A stretch of 64,000 bases of DNA from Lutibacter profundi (GTDB lineage: Bacteria > Bacteroidota > Bacteroidia > Flavobacteriales > Flavobacteriaceae): contig NZ_CP013355.1 of the NCBI RefSeq assembly GCF_001543325.1, forward strand, positions 1,828,001 to 1,892,000. Direction: 5' to 3'. The position numbers and the translations under genes are program-made. The notes under the pieces were generated by a model. That model was not told the DNA's origin. It searched no databases and saw nothing but the letters and a program-made list of their open reading frames with translations. This document shows positions 26,269 to 35,970 of this stretch, one piece after another. Every line of letters starts with the position of its first letter. Position 1 is the first letter of the stretch.

Positions 26269-27846
26269 TTAAGCGTATTTTGCTGAAATTTCTTTAGCTG
26301 CATTAGTTAATGTGTCTATAACCTCATCAGTTAATTTTCCTGCCTTTAAAATATCTAAAGTATCTCTATGTTTTGCATTTAAATACGCTAAATAATCTTT
26401 TTCAAATTCTTTTATTTTATCAACAGGAACATTTCTTAATAGGTTTTTTGACCCTGCATAAATAATTGCAATTTGATCTTCAACTTTAAAAGGATCTGCT
26501 TGGTTTTGTTTTAAAATCTCAACATTACGCTTTCCTTTTTCAATTACGCTCATAGTTGCAGCATCTAAATCTGATCCAAATTTAGCAAATGCTTCTAACT
26601 CACGATATTGAGCTTGATCTAATTTTAAAGTACCTGCTACTTTTTTCATAGATTTAATTTGAGCATTTCCTCCAACACGAGATACTGAAATACCAACGTT
26701 AATTGCTGGGCGCACACCTGAGTTAAATAAATCTGACTCTAAGAAAATTTGACCATCAGTAATAGAAATTACATTTGTTGGTATGTAAGCTGATACATCT
26801 CCTGCTTGAGTTTCAATAATTGGTAAAGCGGTTAAAGAACCTCCTCCTTTTATCATTCCTTTTATTGAATTTGGAACGTCATTCATTTGAGTAGCAATAG
26901 TATCATCTTTAATTACTCTTGCTGAACGCTCTAGCAAACGAGAATGTAAATAAAATACATCACCTGGATATGCTTCACGCCCTGGTGGACGACGTAACAA
27001 TAATGAAATTTCACGATATGCAACTGCTTGTTTAGATAAATCATCATAAACAATTAAAGCAGGGCGACCTGTGTCTCTAAAATATTCTCCAATAGCAGCA
27101 CCTCCCATTGGAGCATAAACTTGCATTGATGCAGAGTCTGATGCGTTGGCAGCAACAATAGTTGTATAAGCCATTGCTCCTTTTTCTTCTAATAAACTAG
27201 CAATTGCAGCAACGGTAGAGGCTTTTTGACCAATTGCAACATAGATACAATATACTGGTACACCAGCATCGTAAAATTCTTTTTGATTGATAATGGTGTC
27301 AATTGCAACAGTTGATTTACCTGTTTGACGGTCACCAATAATAAGTTCACGCTGTCCTCTTCCAACAGGAATCATAGCATCAATAGCTTTTACTCCTGTT
27401 TGTAGTGGTTCTGTTACAGGCTCTCTAAATATAACACCTGGTGCTTTACGCTCTAATGGCATTTCAAAGGTTTCTCCCTGTATTGGGCCTTTTCCATCAA
27501 TTGGAAGCCCTAATGTATTAACTACACGCCCAACGATACCTTCACCAACTTGTAAAGACGCAATTTTTTTTGTGCGTTTTACAACAGCTCCTTCTTTAAT
27601 TACCTTAGAGTGTCCTAATAAAACAACACCTACATTATCTTCTTCTAAGTTTAATACAATACCTTCCAATCCGTCTTCAAACTCAACTAGTTCTCCGTAT
27701 TGAACATTTGCCAAACCATATACACGAGCTATTCCATCACCCACTTCTAGTACGGTTCCTACTTCATCTAAAGAGGCTGAACCTTCAAATCCTGCTAATT
27801 GTTGTTTTAAAATCGCTGATACTTCAGCTGGTTTTATTGATGCCAT
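26269..27846 (-). CDS. atpA: F1Fo ATP synthase subunit alpha
   Basis: A 525-residue F1 subunit with a non-catalytic nucleotide site. It has the N-terminal [22 protein letters not shown], Walker [26 protein letters not shown] and the arginine-finger segment [11 protein letters not shown]. Length is slightly above 500, normal for Bacteroidota. It lies between atpH and atpG in the standard order. Confidence 0.98.
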   Translation of the reverse strand: MASIKPAEVSAILKQQLAGFEGSASLDEVGTVLEVGDGIARVYGLANVQYGELVEFEDGLEGIVLNLEEDNVGVVLLGHSKVIKEGAVVKRTKKIASLQVGEGIVGRVVNTLGLPIDGKGPIQGETFEMPLERKAPGVIFREPVTEPLQTGVKAIDAMIPVGRGQRELIIGDRQTGKSTVAIDTIINQKEFYDAGVPVYCIYVAIGQKASTVAAIASLLEEKGAMAYTTIVAANASDSASMQVYAPMGGAAIGEYFRDTGRPALIVYDDLSKQAVAYREISLLLRRPPGREAYPGDVFYLHSRLLERSARVIKDDTIATQMNDVPNSIKGMIKGGGSLTALPIIETQAGDVSAYIPTNVISITDGQIFLESDLFNSGVRPAINVGISVSRVGGNAQIKSMKKVAGTLKLDQAQYRELEAFAKFGSDLDAATMSVIEKGKRNVEILKQNQADPFKVEDQIAIIYAGSKNLLRNVPVDKIKEFEKDYLAYLNAKHRDTLDILKAGKLTDEVIDTLTNAAKEISAKYA

Positions 27847-27873
27847 TTTTTATTTATTTTTAAAACTAAATTT

Positions 27874-28431
27874 CTACAATTTTAAACTTAAACTTTCGTC
27901 TTCAAATTGTCTTTTTAATATTTGTAATTTATTTGCAATACTTGCATCATATTGTATATCTCCAATACGTAAAATAAACCCACCAATAATATCTGGATTT
28001 ACTATGTTTTCAATTGTTGCTTGTTTTCCTGTAATTTCTTTTACTTTATTTAAAACCTGTTTGTTTAAATCATCCGTCAAAGAAATTGCGGTTGTAACTT
28101 TAGCTACTTCTATTCCTTTTAAGCTATCAAAAAGAATGGTGTATTTTTTTGCTACACCTTCTATTATTGAAAGGCGTTTATTATCTATTAAAAGATTGAT
28201 AAGGCTTGATGTTAAACTTGTAATTTTTGTTGAAAAAACTTTATTTAATGCCTTTTTCTTTAATTCAGATTTAATAATTGGATTGTTCAGAAACAATTGT
28301 AACTCTTTACTTTCATCAATTGTGTTAGCAATTAACAACATATCTTTATTTACTTCAGTTTCTTTATGTTGTTCAAGTGCAAAACTTAATATTGCCTTTG
28401 CATATCGTACTGCTGCTCTAGATCCACTCAT
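27874..28431 (-). CDS. atpH: F1Fo ATP synthase subunit delta
   Basis: A 185-residue stator subunit that ties F1 to the peripheral stalk. It has the N-terminal helical domain (AAVRYAKAILSFALEQ) and the conserved C-terminal segment NPDIIGGFILRIGDIQYDASI. Separated from atpF by 10 bp and from atpA by 27 bp. Confidence 0.95.
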   Translation of the reverse strand: MSGSRAAVRYAKAILSFALEQHKETEVNKDMLLIANTIDESKELQLFLNNPIIKSELKKKALNKVFSTKITSLTSSLINLLIDNKRLSIIEGVAKKYTILFDSLKGIEVAKVTTAISLTDDLNKQVLNKVKEITGKQATIENIVNPDIIGGFILRIGDIQYDASIANKLQILKRQFEDESLSLKL

Positions 28432-28441
28432 TTGAATTCAA

Positions 28442-28942
28442 TTAACTAATAGTTACTTCTTTTAACATATCTTCAACAAGTTTAATTTGCTTGTTTTTAT
28501 CAGATAATTCTTCTCTTACTACTTTTTCAGCAATTCCTAAAGATAATTCTGCTACCTGATTTTTTAAATCTGTAATTGCTGCTTGTTTCTCTGCTTGTAT
28601 TGTTGCTTGAGCTTGTTCTATTACTTTAGTTGCTTGTATTTGAGCAGCTCCTTTAGCTTCAGAAATAATATTTTCCTTCATCTCTCTTGCCTCTTTTAAA
28701 AGTGTATCACGTTCAATACGGGCTTCTTTTAAAATACGTTCATTATCGGCTGTTAGATTTTGCATTTCTTTACGAGCATTTTCAGCTTCTTCTAATGCAT
28801 TTTTAATACCTTCTTCACGCTCATTTATTGCATTTAAAATTGGTTTCCAAGCAAATTTCTTAAGTAATAGTAATAAAACTATAAATAGTAGTGATTGCCA
28901 AAAAAACAATCCGTAAGAAAAGTCGTTTATTAATTTGTCCAT
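28442..28942 (-). CDS. atpF: F1Fo ATP synthase subunit b
   Basis: A 166-residue peripheral-stalk subunit: one N-terminal membrane helix (residues 8-30, LFFWQSLLFIVLLLLLKKF) followed by a long charged coiled coil rich in Glu, Lys and Ala. The ATG at 28942 (MDKLINDFSYG) is chosen over an upstream one at 28987 because it matches the family N-terminus and keeps a 70-bp gap to atpE. Confidence 0.95.
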   Translation of the reverse strand: MDKLINDFSYGLFFWQSLLFIVLLLLLKKFAWKPILNAINEREEGIKNALEEAENARKEMQNLTADNERILKEARIERDTLLKEAREMKENIISEAKGAAQIQATKVIEQAQATIQAEKQAAITDLKNQVAELSLGIAEKVVREELSDKNKQIKLVEDMLKEVTIS

Positions 28943-29012
28943 AATAAAATAAAATTGTTTTAAATTAAAGCAAAAAGCTATAACCAACCGTTACAGCTTT
29001 TGCTTTTAAAAA

Positions 29013-29204
29013 TTAAACTGCAAATAATGCTGCAAAAGCTAAACCTTCAACAAGGGCTGCTGCAATCAACATTGCTGTTTGAATTTTTCCAAATGCTTCA
29101 GGTTGACGAGCAATTGCGTCCATAGCAGAACCACCGATTTTACCGATACCTATACCTGCTCCAATTACTATTAAACCTGCTCCTACCATTACTGGAATTT
29201 CCAT
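29013..29204 (-). CDS. atpE: F1Fo ATP synthase subunit c
   Basis: A 63-residue hairpin of two membrane helices joined by the polar loop ARQPEAFGKIQ. The ion-binding carboxylate is Glu53 in ALVEGLAFAAL. The residue after it is Gly and the first helix lacks the Gln of sodium-type rings, so proton coupling is more likely; this is inference. Size is typical for Bacteroidota. Confidence 0.97.
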   Translation of the reverse strand: MEIPVMVGAGLIVIGAGIGIGKIGGSAMDAIARQPEAFGKIQTAMLIAAALVEGLAFAALFAV

Positions 29205-29242
29205 AATATATATATTAATTAATTAAACATTCATTTTTAAAA

Positions 29243-30343
29243 TTATTCCGTATGCTCCATTTCGTGTTCTTCAGATGCAAATCCAAAATACAGTGCTGAT
29301 AACATCGTAAATATATATGCTTGCAATATGGCTACTAATAATTCCAAAATTGAAATTACCAATGCCAAAGTAAAACTTAAACTTCCTCCTATATAACTTT
29401 TAAATACAAATAGCAAACCAAGTATACTATAAATAACTATATGACCTGCAAAAATATTAGCATATAAACGCATCATTAAAGCAAATGGCTTAATAAAAAC
29501 CCCCAGTAATTCAATTGGAGCTAATACAATTTTCATAGGCCACGGCACTCCAGGCATCCAAAAAATATGCAGCCAATAGTTCTTTTTTGATGTTAATTGT
29601 GTAATTAAAAATGTTAATAAAGCTAGTGCTGCTGTTACTGCTAAGTTTCCTGTTATATTCATTCCAAAAGGAGTAATTCCTATTAAATTTGAAAACCATA
29701 TAAAAAAGAAAACAGTTAATAAAAACGGCATGTACTTTTTATAATGCTTGTGTCCAATACTAGGAATGGCTATCTCATCTCTGATATAAATAACTAATGG
29801 CTCAAAAAAACGACCAATTCCTTTTGGTATTGAACCATTTTTTGCATACGATTTAGCTAAACTAGAAAATATTAGGAATACTATAAGAGAAACAATTATA
29901 ATACTTAAAACACCTTTGGTTATTGAAAAATCTAGCGGTTTTGTATTTGTTGGGTGATGATGTTCATCAAATGACAACTTCCCTGATGCGTCTGTTTTAT
30001 AAATTTTATTGTGATATAATTTATAGTAATTCCCTCCAACTTTAGCTATTTCTTTTCCATGTTTAAATTTTGACGACATAAATACTTGTAGCCCATCATC
30101 AAATAAAATAATTGGTAATGAAAATCCATTATACTCTCCCGTTTCTGAATTTGAATTAAAATCAAAATAATATGAATCTTTAACGTGATGTCTTATTTCT
30201 TCTTTTATTTTAGTTTTAAAATCTTTTTCAGGTGATGCCTTTTCTTCATGAGAAGTTTTGGTTGCTTCATGTTGAGCATTTACTGAAAATGTTATTACTA
30301 AAAATAGTAATGTAAGGGTTTTTACTACGTTAATTCTGTACAT
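29243..30343 (-). CDS. atpB: F1Fo ATP synthase subunit a with periplasmic N-terminal extension
   Basis: A 366-residue Fo stator subunit. The core from about residue 140 has five to six membrane helices, the essential Arg in MMRLYANIFAGH and the C-terminal helix LVAILQAYIFTMLSALY. Ahead of it lies a signal peptide (residues 1-23, ending NAQ) and a ~110-residue soluble His-rich region, an extension known from Bacteroidota. It is the first gene of the structural operon and has its own strong promoter upstream. Confidence 0.96.
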   Translation of the reverse strand: MYRINVVKTLTLLFLVITFSVNAQHEATKTSHEEKASPEKDFKTKIKEEIRHHVKDSYYFDFNSNSETGEYNGFSLPIILFDDGLQVFMSSKFKHGKEIAKVGGNYYKLYHNKIYKTDASGKLSFDEHHHPTNTKPLDFSITKGVLSIIIVSLIVFLIFSSLAKSYAKNGSIPKGIGRFFEPLVIYIRDEIAIPSIGHKHYKKYMPFLLTVFFFIWFSNLIGITPFGMNITGNLAVTAALALLTFLITQLTSKKNYWLHIFWMPGVPWPMKIVLAPIELLGVFIKPFALMMRLYANIFAGHIVIYSILGLLFVFKSYIGGSLSFTLALVISILELLVAILQAYIFTMLSALYFGFASEEHEMEHTE

Positions 30344-30379
30344 ATCACTTTATTACTAGTGGTGCCTAAAAATATTTTG

Positions 30380-30409
30380 CAAATATATGTTTTTAAATTA
30401 GAAACCAAA
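30380..30409 (-). promoter_or_regulatory. promoter of the atpBEFHAG operon
   Basis: On the minus strand a TTTG -33 box (30409-30406) is followed after 18 bp by TATATTTG (30387-30380), a textbook match to the Flavobacterium promoter TTG-N17-23-TAnnTTTG. The predicted start of transcription is near 30373, about 30 bp before the atpB ATG. Confidence 0.75.
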
Positions 30410-30462
30410 ACTATTTTTTGAGATAATGACTTGGTGCTTTCTAGTAAATAATTAAGGTATTA

Positions 30463-30846
30463 CTACTTACTGGTCAACAGTTTAGATAAATAAAAAATTT
30501 CAACTGTTAAACACGCAAAATAGGGTGTTAAAAATGAAGTAGCTTCTAATGTGCTCATATTACCATCTTGCTTATAGATTGGATAAAAATAAAGAAAGAA
30601 AATAGTAAATTTTAGAAAACTTCCAATTAAAAAAACAAACCCAAGTATTTGTTCATTATCTTTTTTAAGCTTAATTAGTCCAATAAAAATTACAATTGCT
30701 AAAACAACATTTACGATATAGGCTAAAATAATTTTATTTTCAAATAATGGAATATTTAAAAAATATAAAATTCCTATATGAATACTAAAAACAATACTTA
30801 TAATAAGTAGTAATTTTATGCAAAAACGAACTATCAACTTAGTCAT
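30463..30846 (-). CDS. Small four-helix membrane protein (DUF6168-like)
   Basis: A 127-residue protein made almost entirely of four hydrophobic segments separated by short polar loops. It resembles the small membrane proteins (DUF6168 type) found between AtpZ/AtpI and atpB in flavobacteria and may play the part of an AtpI-like assembly factor for the c-ring; this rests on position. It overlaps the AtpZ-like gene by 8 bp. Confidence 0.65.
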   Translation of the reverse strand: MTKLIVRFCIKLLLIISIVFSIHIGILYFLNIPLFENKIILAYIVNVVLAIVIFIGLIKLKKDNEQILGFVFLIGSFLKFTIFFLYFYPIYKQDGNMSTLEATSFLTPYFACLTVEIFYLSKLLTSK

Positions 30847-31069
30847 ATTTTTTGTTTATTCTTTTCAACTGCCTTAAAACATTCCATATTGAAACAACTA
30901 AAGCCAACATTGTTGTAATAATTAAAAATGTTTTATTTGAAGTTTGGAAATAATTATCTAACCATTTTCCGGCATAAGTGCCTAAATAAATGGTAATACC
31001 CATTTGAAACACAACACTTGTTAGTTGTAGATACTTACTAAGCTGTTCTTTCTTTTTTGGTTTGCTCAC
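30839..31069 (-). CDS. AtpZ/AtpI family protein
   Basis: A 76-residue protein with two membrane helices: YLQLTSVVFQMGITIYLGTYAGKWLD, with the conserved Gly and Asp, then FLIITTMLALVVSIWNVLRQLKR. Family members assist ATP synthase assembly or act as Mg/Ca transporters in the AtpIZ complex. Its start lies 32 bp inside the bactofilin gene, so translation is coupled. Confidence 0.85.
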   Translation of the reverse strand: MSKPKKKEQLSKYLQLTSVVFQMGITIYLGTYAGKWLDNYFQTSNKTFLIITTMLALVVSIWNVLRQLKRINKKYD

Positions 31070-31436
31070 TTTTTAATTCTTTAACAGATCCTTTCATACT
31101 GCATGAGGCATTAAATTCAGCTCCTGGCTCAACAGATAATTTACTAATTATTACATCTCCAGAAATAATTGCTGTTGCTTTTAACGTAAGTAGGCTATTT
31201 ACAATCAATTCCCCCGAAAATTTCCCTTCAATATCTGCATTATTACACGCTACTTTACCATTTATACTTCCTGTTTTTCCAATAACAACTCTTCCTGTTG
31301 TTTTTATAGTTCCTTCTACTTTTCCATCAATTCTAAAATCTCCTTCAGAAATAACATCTCCTATAATAGATGTGTTTTTTCCTATAATGTTTCTCTCTAA
31401 TACTTGTGGCTGCTTGTCTTTTTTTTCTGAAAACAT
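31038..31436 (-). CDS. Bactofilin (polymer-forming cytoskeletal protein)
   Basis: A 132-residue beta-helix protein. Residues 15-115 contain the repeating GDVISEGDFRIDGKVEGTI / GRVVIGKTGSINGKV / ADIEGKFSGEL rungs of the bactofilin (DUF583) domain, flanked by short charged, disordered tails. Bactofilins polymerise without nucleotide and scaffold cell shape or envelope machinery. It lies between sprE and the ATP synthase accessory genes. Confidence 0.93.
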   Translation of the reverse strand: MFSEKKDKQPQVLERNIIGKNTSIIGDVISEGDFRIDGKVEGTIKTTGRVVIGKTGSINGKVACNNADIEGKFSGELIVNSLLTLKATAIISGDVIISKLSVEPGAEFNASCSMKGSVKELKSEQTKKERTA

Positions 31437-31461
31437 AGTGTTGTTATTTTTTAGGGTTTGT

Positions 31462-33639
31462 TTATATTTTAGTTTTTATAGTGTTTATTACCTCTAATGC
31501 TTTTTTTCCTTCTTCAGTATTTGGGTAATTCATAGCAACAAAATTTAATGCTTTTTTAAAAGCTTCTAGCCCTTCTTTTTTCCCTATTGCATAAGCCTTT
31601 AATAGTTCAAATTTTGAAACTATTTTTTCACCTTCATATTTACTTATGGCAATGGTTGTTTTTTTAATTACTTCTTCATACAGTTTGTCTTTATATTCGT
31701 AAAAAACAGCGGCATACTCATCTTTTGGAGTAATTTCAGAATCGTTGTTTAAAACCTCGTTAGGATTTAAAATAATTTTAGCATATTTCGAATTAGGATA
31801 CGTATTAATAATATCATTTTTTAGCAAAATAGCTTTTTTATTGTTTTGATGACTATAAATTTTATACAAATGATATTTTGTTGGTAATAATAATGTAGAA
31901 ACAGGGTTAAACGTAAGTAGTTTCTCTAATTTATCTGTAGCTAGAGAGAATTCTTTAAATTGTTCTTTATAAATAATTCCCAATTTAAAATATGCGTCAT
32001 TTCTCTCTTTTGTAATACTATCAATTTTATGCTTACTTGTTACTACTTTATTTAAATAATAAGGTAATTTTAGTTTTTCAGGAGTATTAATTACATCGTT
32101 TTTTTGAGTAATATTTGTTTTGCTATTCTCTAAATTAAGTTGCGTTTTATCACTCAAGCGCCAATTATCTTCTAAGGGCCTATTTCCCCAAACGCGTTGA
32201 AATTCTTGTTCTCCAAAACCAACAGCCTGAATGTTGTAAAAATACCATTTTCCTGCATTTGAGTTTTCTTCATTTAAGTTATTTGAGTTGTAAAATGCTG
32301 ATCCTGTATTTATTTTTTGTTGCAGTAATTCTTCATTGGCTTTAAGTTTTTCAATATACCCTGTAAAAAAGGCTATTTGTTCTTCTTTACTCATAGAAGC
32401 TACTTTTAAAATACTATCATTTGTTTTTGCTATTTTTTCATAAAAAATAACTTCATTTAAATTATTTCGTTTTCTAGTTAAACGTCTTATGCGTTTCGTA
32501 TGTTTTTCTTTCGTTATATTTAAAATACTATCATAATACAACCCTGCTGTAACAAATTTAGCTTTATCAAAATACAAATCTCCTATAGATTGGTAGGTAA
32601 TTTCTTTTTGTAAATTAGTTGTTTTACTGGCTTGTAAAGATTTTTTATAATACTCAATAGCTCCTTCTAAACCTATTTTATTTTCTATGGCACCCAGTTG
32701 ATAGTATATTTCTTCCAAATAAGGTCTATTATCTCTATCTTTTAATAATTTTTTTAAAATAGCAATAGTTGCTAAAGCTTCTTCTTTTGTTGAAACATTT
32801 TTTGCTTTTTCAATGTATGCATGAATTTTGTATTTAAACGGTGCTTTTTTAAAATTTATTAATTCTTGAAATGAAATATTTGAGGAATCTATTAATTTTT
32901 TTTCTCTATAAACTTGACCAAGTATAAATAAATTACGAGCTGTTTGTTCATTGTTATTGTCGGCTAAAATTGCTTTTTTTAGGTGATTAATAACTTGTTG
33001 TAAGCTATCTTTTTTTACATAAGCCATTGCAATTGCGGTATGGGCTTGTTCTTTAATTTTATCTTTTAACTCTTTGTCTTTTAATAAATTATTTAAATTT
33101 TCAATAGCTTGTTCTTCATTTTGCAAGCGAATTAAGGTTTTTGCTTGCCAAATTTTAGTTTCATCTATCAAGTCTGCGTTTGGATAATTTAAAATCACAA
33201 AGTTAAAAGCCTCTAACGCAGGCACAAATCTTTTAGAGTAATAACGAGATTTCCCTAGTAATAAATAGGCATCATCTATTTGGCTATTTCGTTCTTGCCT
33301 AGCAATTAGCATAGAATGTTTTTGAATTGCTTTTACTGCTTTTTCTTCTGCTTTTTCAAATTCTTTTGGAGAAATATCTTTGTCTAATTTAACACCTGGT
33401 AGTGCTAATTCATCAATTTTTAAAGGTTCAATAGGTAAGCGTTGCCAATAATTATCACTATAGTTTGAGTTTAATTCAAGTAACCCTTTTTTAAGAGCTT
33501 CATTCCCATTGTAAAGTACATTGTACTTTGTGGCCATAGCCTGAAAATTTCGATTTAAAAAAGCATCTTTTTTTGTTGAGCAACCAACAACAAAAAGAAT
33601 CATAAAAAAAGCACCTACTATTTTAAAAATATTTTTCAA
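31462..33639 (-). CDS. sprE: Type IX secretion accessory lipoprotein SprE/PorW
   Basis: A 725-residue lipoprotein: signal ending LFVVGCSTKKD (Cys20), then the family start AFLNRNFQAMATKYNVLYNGNEA, followed by many TPR units (such as DDAYLLLGKSRYYSKRF and YFKLGIIYKEQFKEF). SprE (PorW) is required for gliding and type IX secretion in Flavobacterium, linking the outer-membrane translocon to the motor. It is a little shorter than the F. johnsoniae protein as I recall it. The downstream order bactofilin-AtpZ-atpB agrees with flavobacterial synteny. Confidence 0.85.
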   Translation of the reverse strand: MKNIFKIVGAFFMILFVVGCSTKKDAFLNRNFQAMATKYNVLYNGNEALKKGLLELNSNYSDNYWQRLPIEPLKIDELALPGVKLDKDISPKEFEKAEEKAVKAIQKHSMLIARQERNSQIDDAYLLLGKSRYYSKRFVPALEAFNFVILNYPNADLIDETKIWQAKTLIRLQNEEQAIENLNNLLKDKELKDKIKEQAHTAIAMAYVKKDSLQQVINHLKKAILADNNNEQTARNLFILGQVYREKKLIDSSNISFQELINFKKAPFKYKIHAYIEKAKNVSTKEEALATIAILKKLLKDRDNRPYLEEIYYQLGAIENKIGLEGAIEYYKKSLQASKTTNLQKEITYQSIGDLYFDKAKFVTAGLYYDSILNITKEKHTKRIRRLTRKRNNLNEVIFYEKIAKTNDSILKVASMSKEEQIAFFTGYIEKLKANEELLQQKINTGSAFYNSNNLNEENSNAGKWYFYNIQAVGFGEQEFQRVWGNRPLEDNWRLSDKTQLNLENSKTNITQKNDVINTPEKLKLPYYLNKVVTSKHKIDSITKERNDAYFKLGIIYKEQFKEFSLATDKLEKLLTFNPVSTLLLPTKYHLYKIYSHQNNKKAILLKNDIINTYPNSKYAKIILNPNEVLNNDSEITPKDEYAAVFYEYKDKLYEEVIKKTTIAISKYEGEKIVSKFELLKAYAIGKKEGLEAFKKALNFVAMNYPNTEEGKKALEVINTIKTKI

Positions 33640-33706
33640 AAGAAAATGTTTTACTCGCCTCTAACTAGTTATTTACTATAATTATTGTTAAAGGGTTGTA
33701 AAAATA

Positions 33707-33714
33707 CAAAATTA
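33707..33714 (-). promoter_or_regulatory. candidate -7 element for sprE
   Basis: Minus strand TAATTTTG matches TAnnTTTG, 67 bp upstream of the sprE ATG and downstream of the convergence with no other gene. No clear -33 box. Confidence 0.4.
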
Positions 33715-33729
33715 TGTGTATTTATTGTA

Positions 33730-34425
33730 TTACGCAGAGAAATAGGATTCCAATTCTTTTAGTGTTTCTTTAGACGTTTTTAAATCTTTAACCACATTGC
33801 CTTTATCTAGCACAACAATACGTTCACAAACCTCTGTTATATGACCTAAATCATGACTTGAAATTAACACTGTTGAATTATTATTTTTGGTTAATTCCTT
33901 TAACAATAACTTAAGTCTAATTTGTGTGGTTGGATCTAAATTTGCAAAGGGTTCATCTAACACAATTACCTCTGGATTCCCAATTAATGCAGCTACAATT
34001 CCAGCTTTTTTTTGATTTCCTTTTGATAAATCCCGTAAATATTTTTTCTTTCCTAAAATTTCATCATTAAAAATTTCTGAAAATTGCGCTAAAAAAGTAT
34101 CAACATCGGCTTTGTTCATCCCTCGTAGTTCACCAATAAAATAGAAATATTCTTCAGGAGTTAAATACCCAATTAAAAAGCTTTCATCAATAAAAGCAGC
34201 CGTAAAAGGTTTCCAATCTTCACTTTTATTAACCTGAATATTTTTATTAGTAATAAATCCGGTTGTTGGACTTATTAAATCGAGTATTAAATTAAAAAAA
34301 GTAGTTTTCCCTGCTCCGTTGTTTCCTACCAAACCAAAAGCTTGTCCGTCTGGAATTTCTAATGCTTCTATATTTAAAACTTGAACGTTGTTGTATTTTT
34401 TTGTGAGATTAGTTACTGATATCAT
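33730..34425 (-). CDS. ABC transporter ATP-binding protein
   Basis: A 231-residue ATPase subunit: Walker A GNNGAGKTTFF, signature DLSKGNQKKAG (LSxGxxQ-like), Walker B VIVLDEPFANLD and the H-loop ISSHDLGH. It is of the exporter type that pairs with a membrane permease in a separate gene; the DUF5687 gene 23 bp upstream is the partner. Part of a PadR-headed operon, so probably induced by some membrane-active or toxic compound (inference). Confidence 0.93.
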   Translation of the reverse strand: MISVTNLTKKYNNVQVLNIEALEIPDGQAFGLVGNNGAGKTTFFNLILDLISPTTGFITNKNIQVNKSEDWKPFTAAFIDESFLIGYLTPEEYFYFIGELRGMNKADVDTFLAQFSEIFNDEILGKKKYLRDLSKGNQKKAGIVAALIGNPEVIVLDEPFANLDPTTQIRLKLLLKELTKNNNSTVLISSHDLGHITEVCERIVVLDKGNVVKDLKTSKETLKELESYFSA

Positions 34426-34448
34426 TTATATTACTTTTTAAAATTTGC

Positions 34449-35921
34449 TTATTTTTTTTCGTTGTATGCGGCAATGGTTTTGTACTTTCCTTTTTGATAA
34501 ATGCCTTCAATTTTAGTTAAAAAGAAGTTTCTAAAAATAATTCCTAAAACACCGCTAAAACCAAGTACTAAAAGTCCTGCTTCAAAATTTATAAACTTAT
34601 ATGGTATATAAAATAGCAACATAGGCAATACCATTTTTGGTAATGCTATTAACATTTGAGTTGGATTAAATCCGTTGGTATTACTAAACGCTTTTGCCTT
34701 TACATTTAATTCTACCGGCGTTCTATTTAAAGCACCTCCAAACAACGTGATAAAAGAGTTTAAACCAATATTAAAAAAGGCTCCAGCTACTATCATTCCA
34801 TAAATTTTCCAACCAAAGTATAAATATGGAGTACTTAATACAAATGAAATAGTTACCGCAAAAACCATTAAATACCATTTTGATTCTAAGTATTTTTTAT
34901 AGGAAATATTTTGACTCATTAATAGTTTGTAATACTCGCTATCCCAAGAAGGAACTAATTGACCAAAAGTTAATAAAAACCCACCCGTTACAAATATAGA
35001 AGCAAAAGCTAAAATTGCTGGCATTTCTTGATATGTTTTGTTTGTGTAAAAAAGTAGTCCATAAAATAAAAATAAGAACGACATTAACATTACTTGTCTT
35101 GGGCGAGCATTTCGCCAAATTAGTTTTACATCGTTTTTTAAGAATATTGCAACACTTCCAAATCTATTCATCCAAGATAAATCAGCTGTATTAACTTCTT
35201 TTATGTTTTTTGAAACTTTTCCATCTATATAAAAATCACTTTTTATATACTTGAAATTCATAAAATACAAAACCGCCAATAGTAAAGCCGGAATTACAAT
35301 TAATATTGGGTTATTGTACAACGTGTTAAAAGCAGTACCAATAGGTTTTGATATTTGAAATATTTTAAAATATTCTAACACAATTAGTACAACCAACACA
35401 GAAATTAAACTGTAAAAAATTGCATTTACTTTGTTAATTAGAAAGTTTAAAAAGTTGATTGAATAGGTTAGAAACCCCATTGATAAAAACCAAAATATCA
35501 CATTTACTGCCGGATAATTTTTTATAAGCAAAACCACGCTAAAAGGGAAAAGCACAAATATTGGCAAAAAATTAAAAAAAGAAATGGTAGTTTTTCCTAA
35601 TAAATAATGAATAACTGTTTTCTTTTTAACAGGAATAGTCATTAGCGGTTTAATATTCATTACTGGTAATTGTTGCATAAAATATCTCAAAATCAAATCA
35701 AACAAAAACCAATAAATTAAAAAGTTATTTACAATAACAATAGGATCAGTTTTTGGAATTGCATCTTTTAAAATAAAATACAAGGCTCCTCCCATAATTA
35801 AGGCGCTGCCCCCAAAATAAATTACGGCAAATATTAATAAAATTTTAATAGCAATTCCTTTTTGAAAATAGGCGGCTCTAGAAAATTGTTTCCATTCTAA
35901 AGTTAAAAAGTGTGAAATCAT
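34449..35921 (-). CDS. DUF5687 family ABC transporter permease
   Basis: A 490-residue polytopic protein with about ten to twelve membrane segments, start MISHFLTLEWKQFSRAAYFQKG. It fits DUF5687, the flavobacterial permease family adjacent to ABC ATPases. Substrate unknown. It is upstream of the ATPase gene and 49 bp downstream of three HAAS-like membrane proteins. Confidence 0.8.
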   Translation of the reverse strand: MISHFLTLEWKQFSRAAYFQKGIAIKILLIFAVIYFGGSALIMGGALYFILKDAIPKTDPIVIVNNFLIYWFLFDLILRYFMQQLPVMNIKPLMTIPVKKKTVIHYLLGKTTISFFNFLPIFVLFPFSVVLLIKNYPAVNVIFWFLSMGFLTYSINFLNFLINKVNAIFYSLISVLVVLIVLEYFKIFQISKPIGTAFNTLYNNPILIVIPALLLAVLYFMNFKYIKSDFYIDGKVSKNIKEVNTADLSWMNRFGSVAIFLKNDVKLIWRNARPRQVMLMSFLFLFYGLLFYTNKTYQEMPAILAFASIFVTGGFLLTFGQLVPSWDSEYYKLLMSQNISYKKYLESKWYLMVFAVTISFVLSTPYLYFGWKIYGMIVAGAFFNIGLNSFITLFGGALNRTPVELNVKAKAFSNTNGFNPTQMLIALPKMVLPMLLFYIPYKFINFEAGLLVLGFSGVLGIIFRNFFLTKIEGIYQKGKYKTIAAYNEKK

Positions 35922-35970
35922 ATAGTTTGTGCTAATTGTTGTTAAATAAGTATCTCTTAAGCATAAATTG

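Noticed and set aside
25330-30343. Missing atpD and atpC as evidence of a broken operon
   Set aside because: In Bacteroidota the beta and epsilon genes are usually at a separate locus, so their absence is normal.
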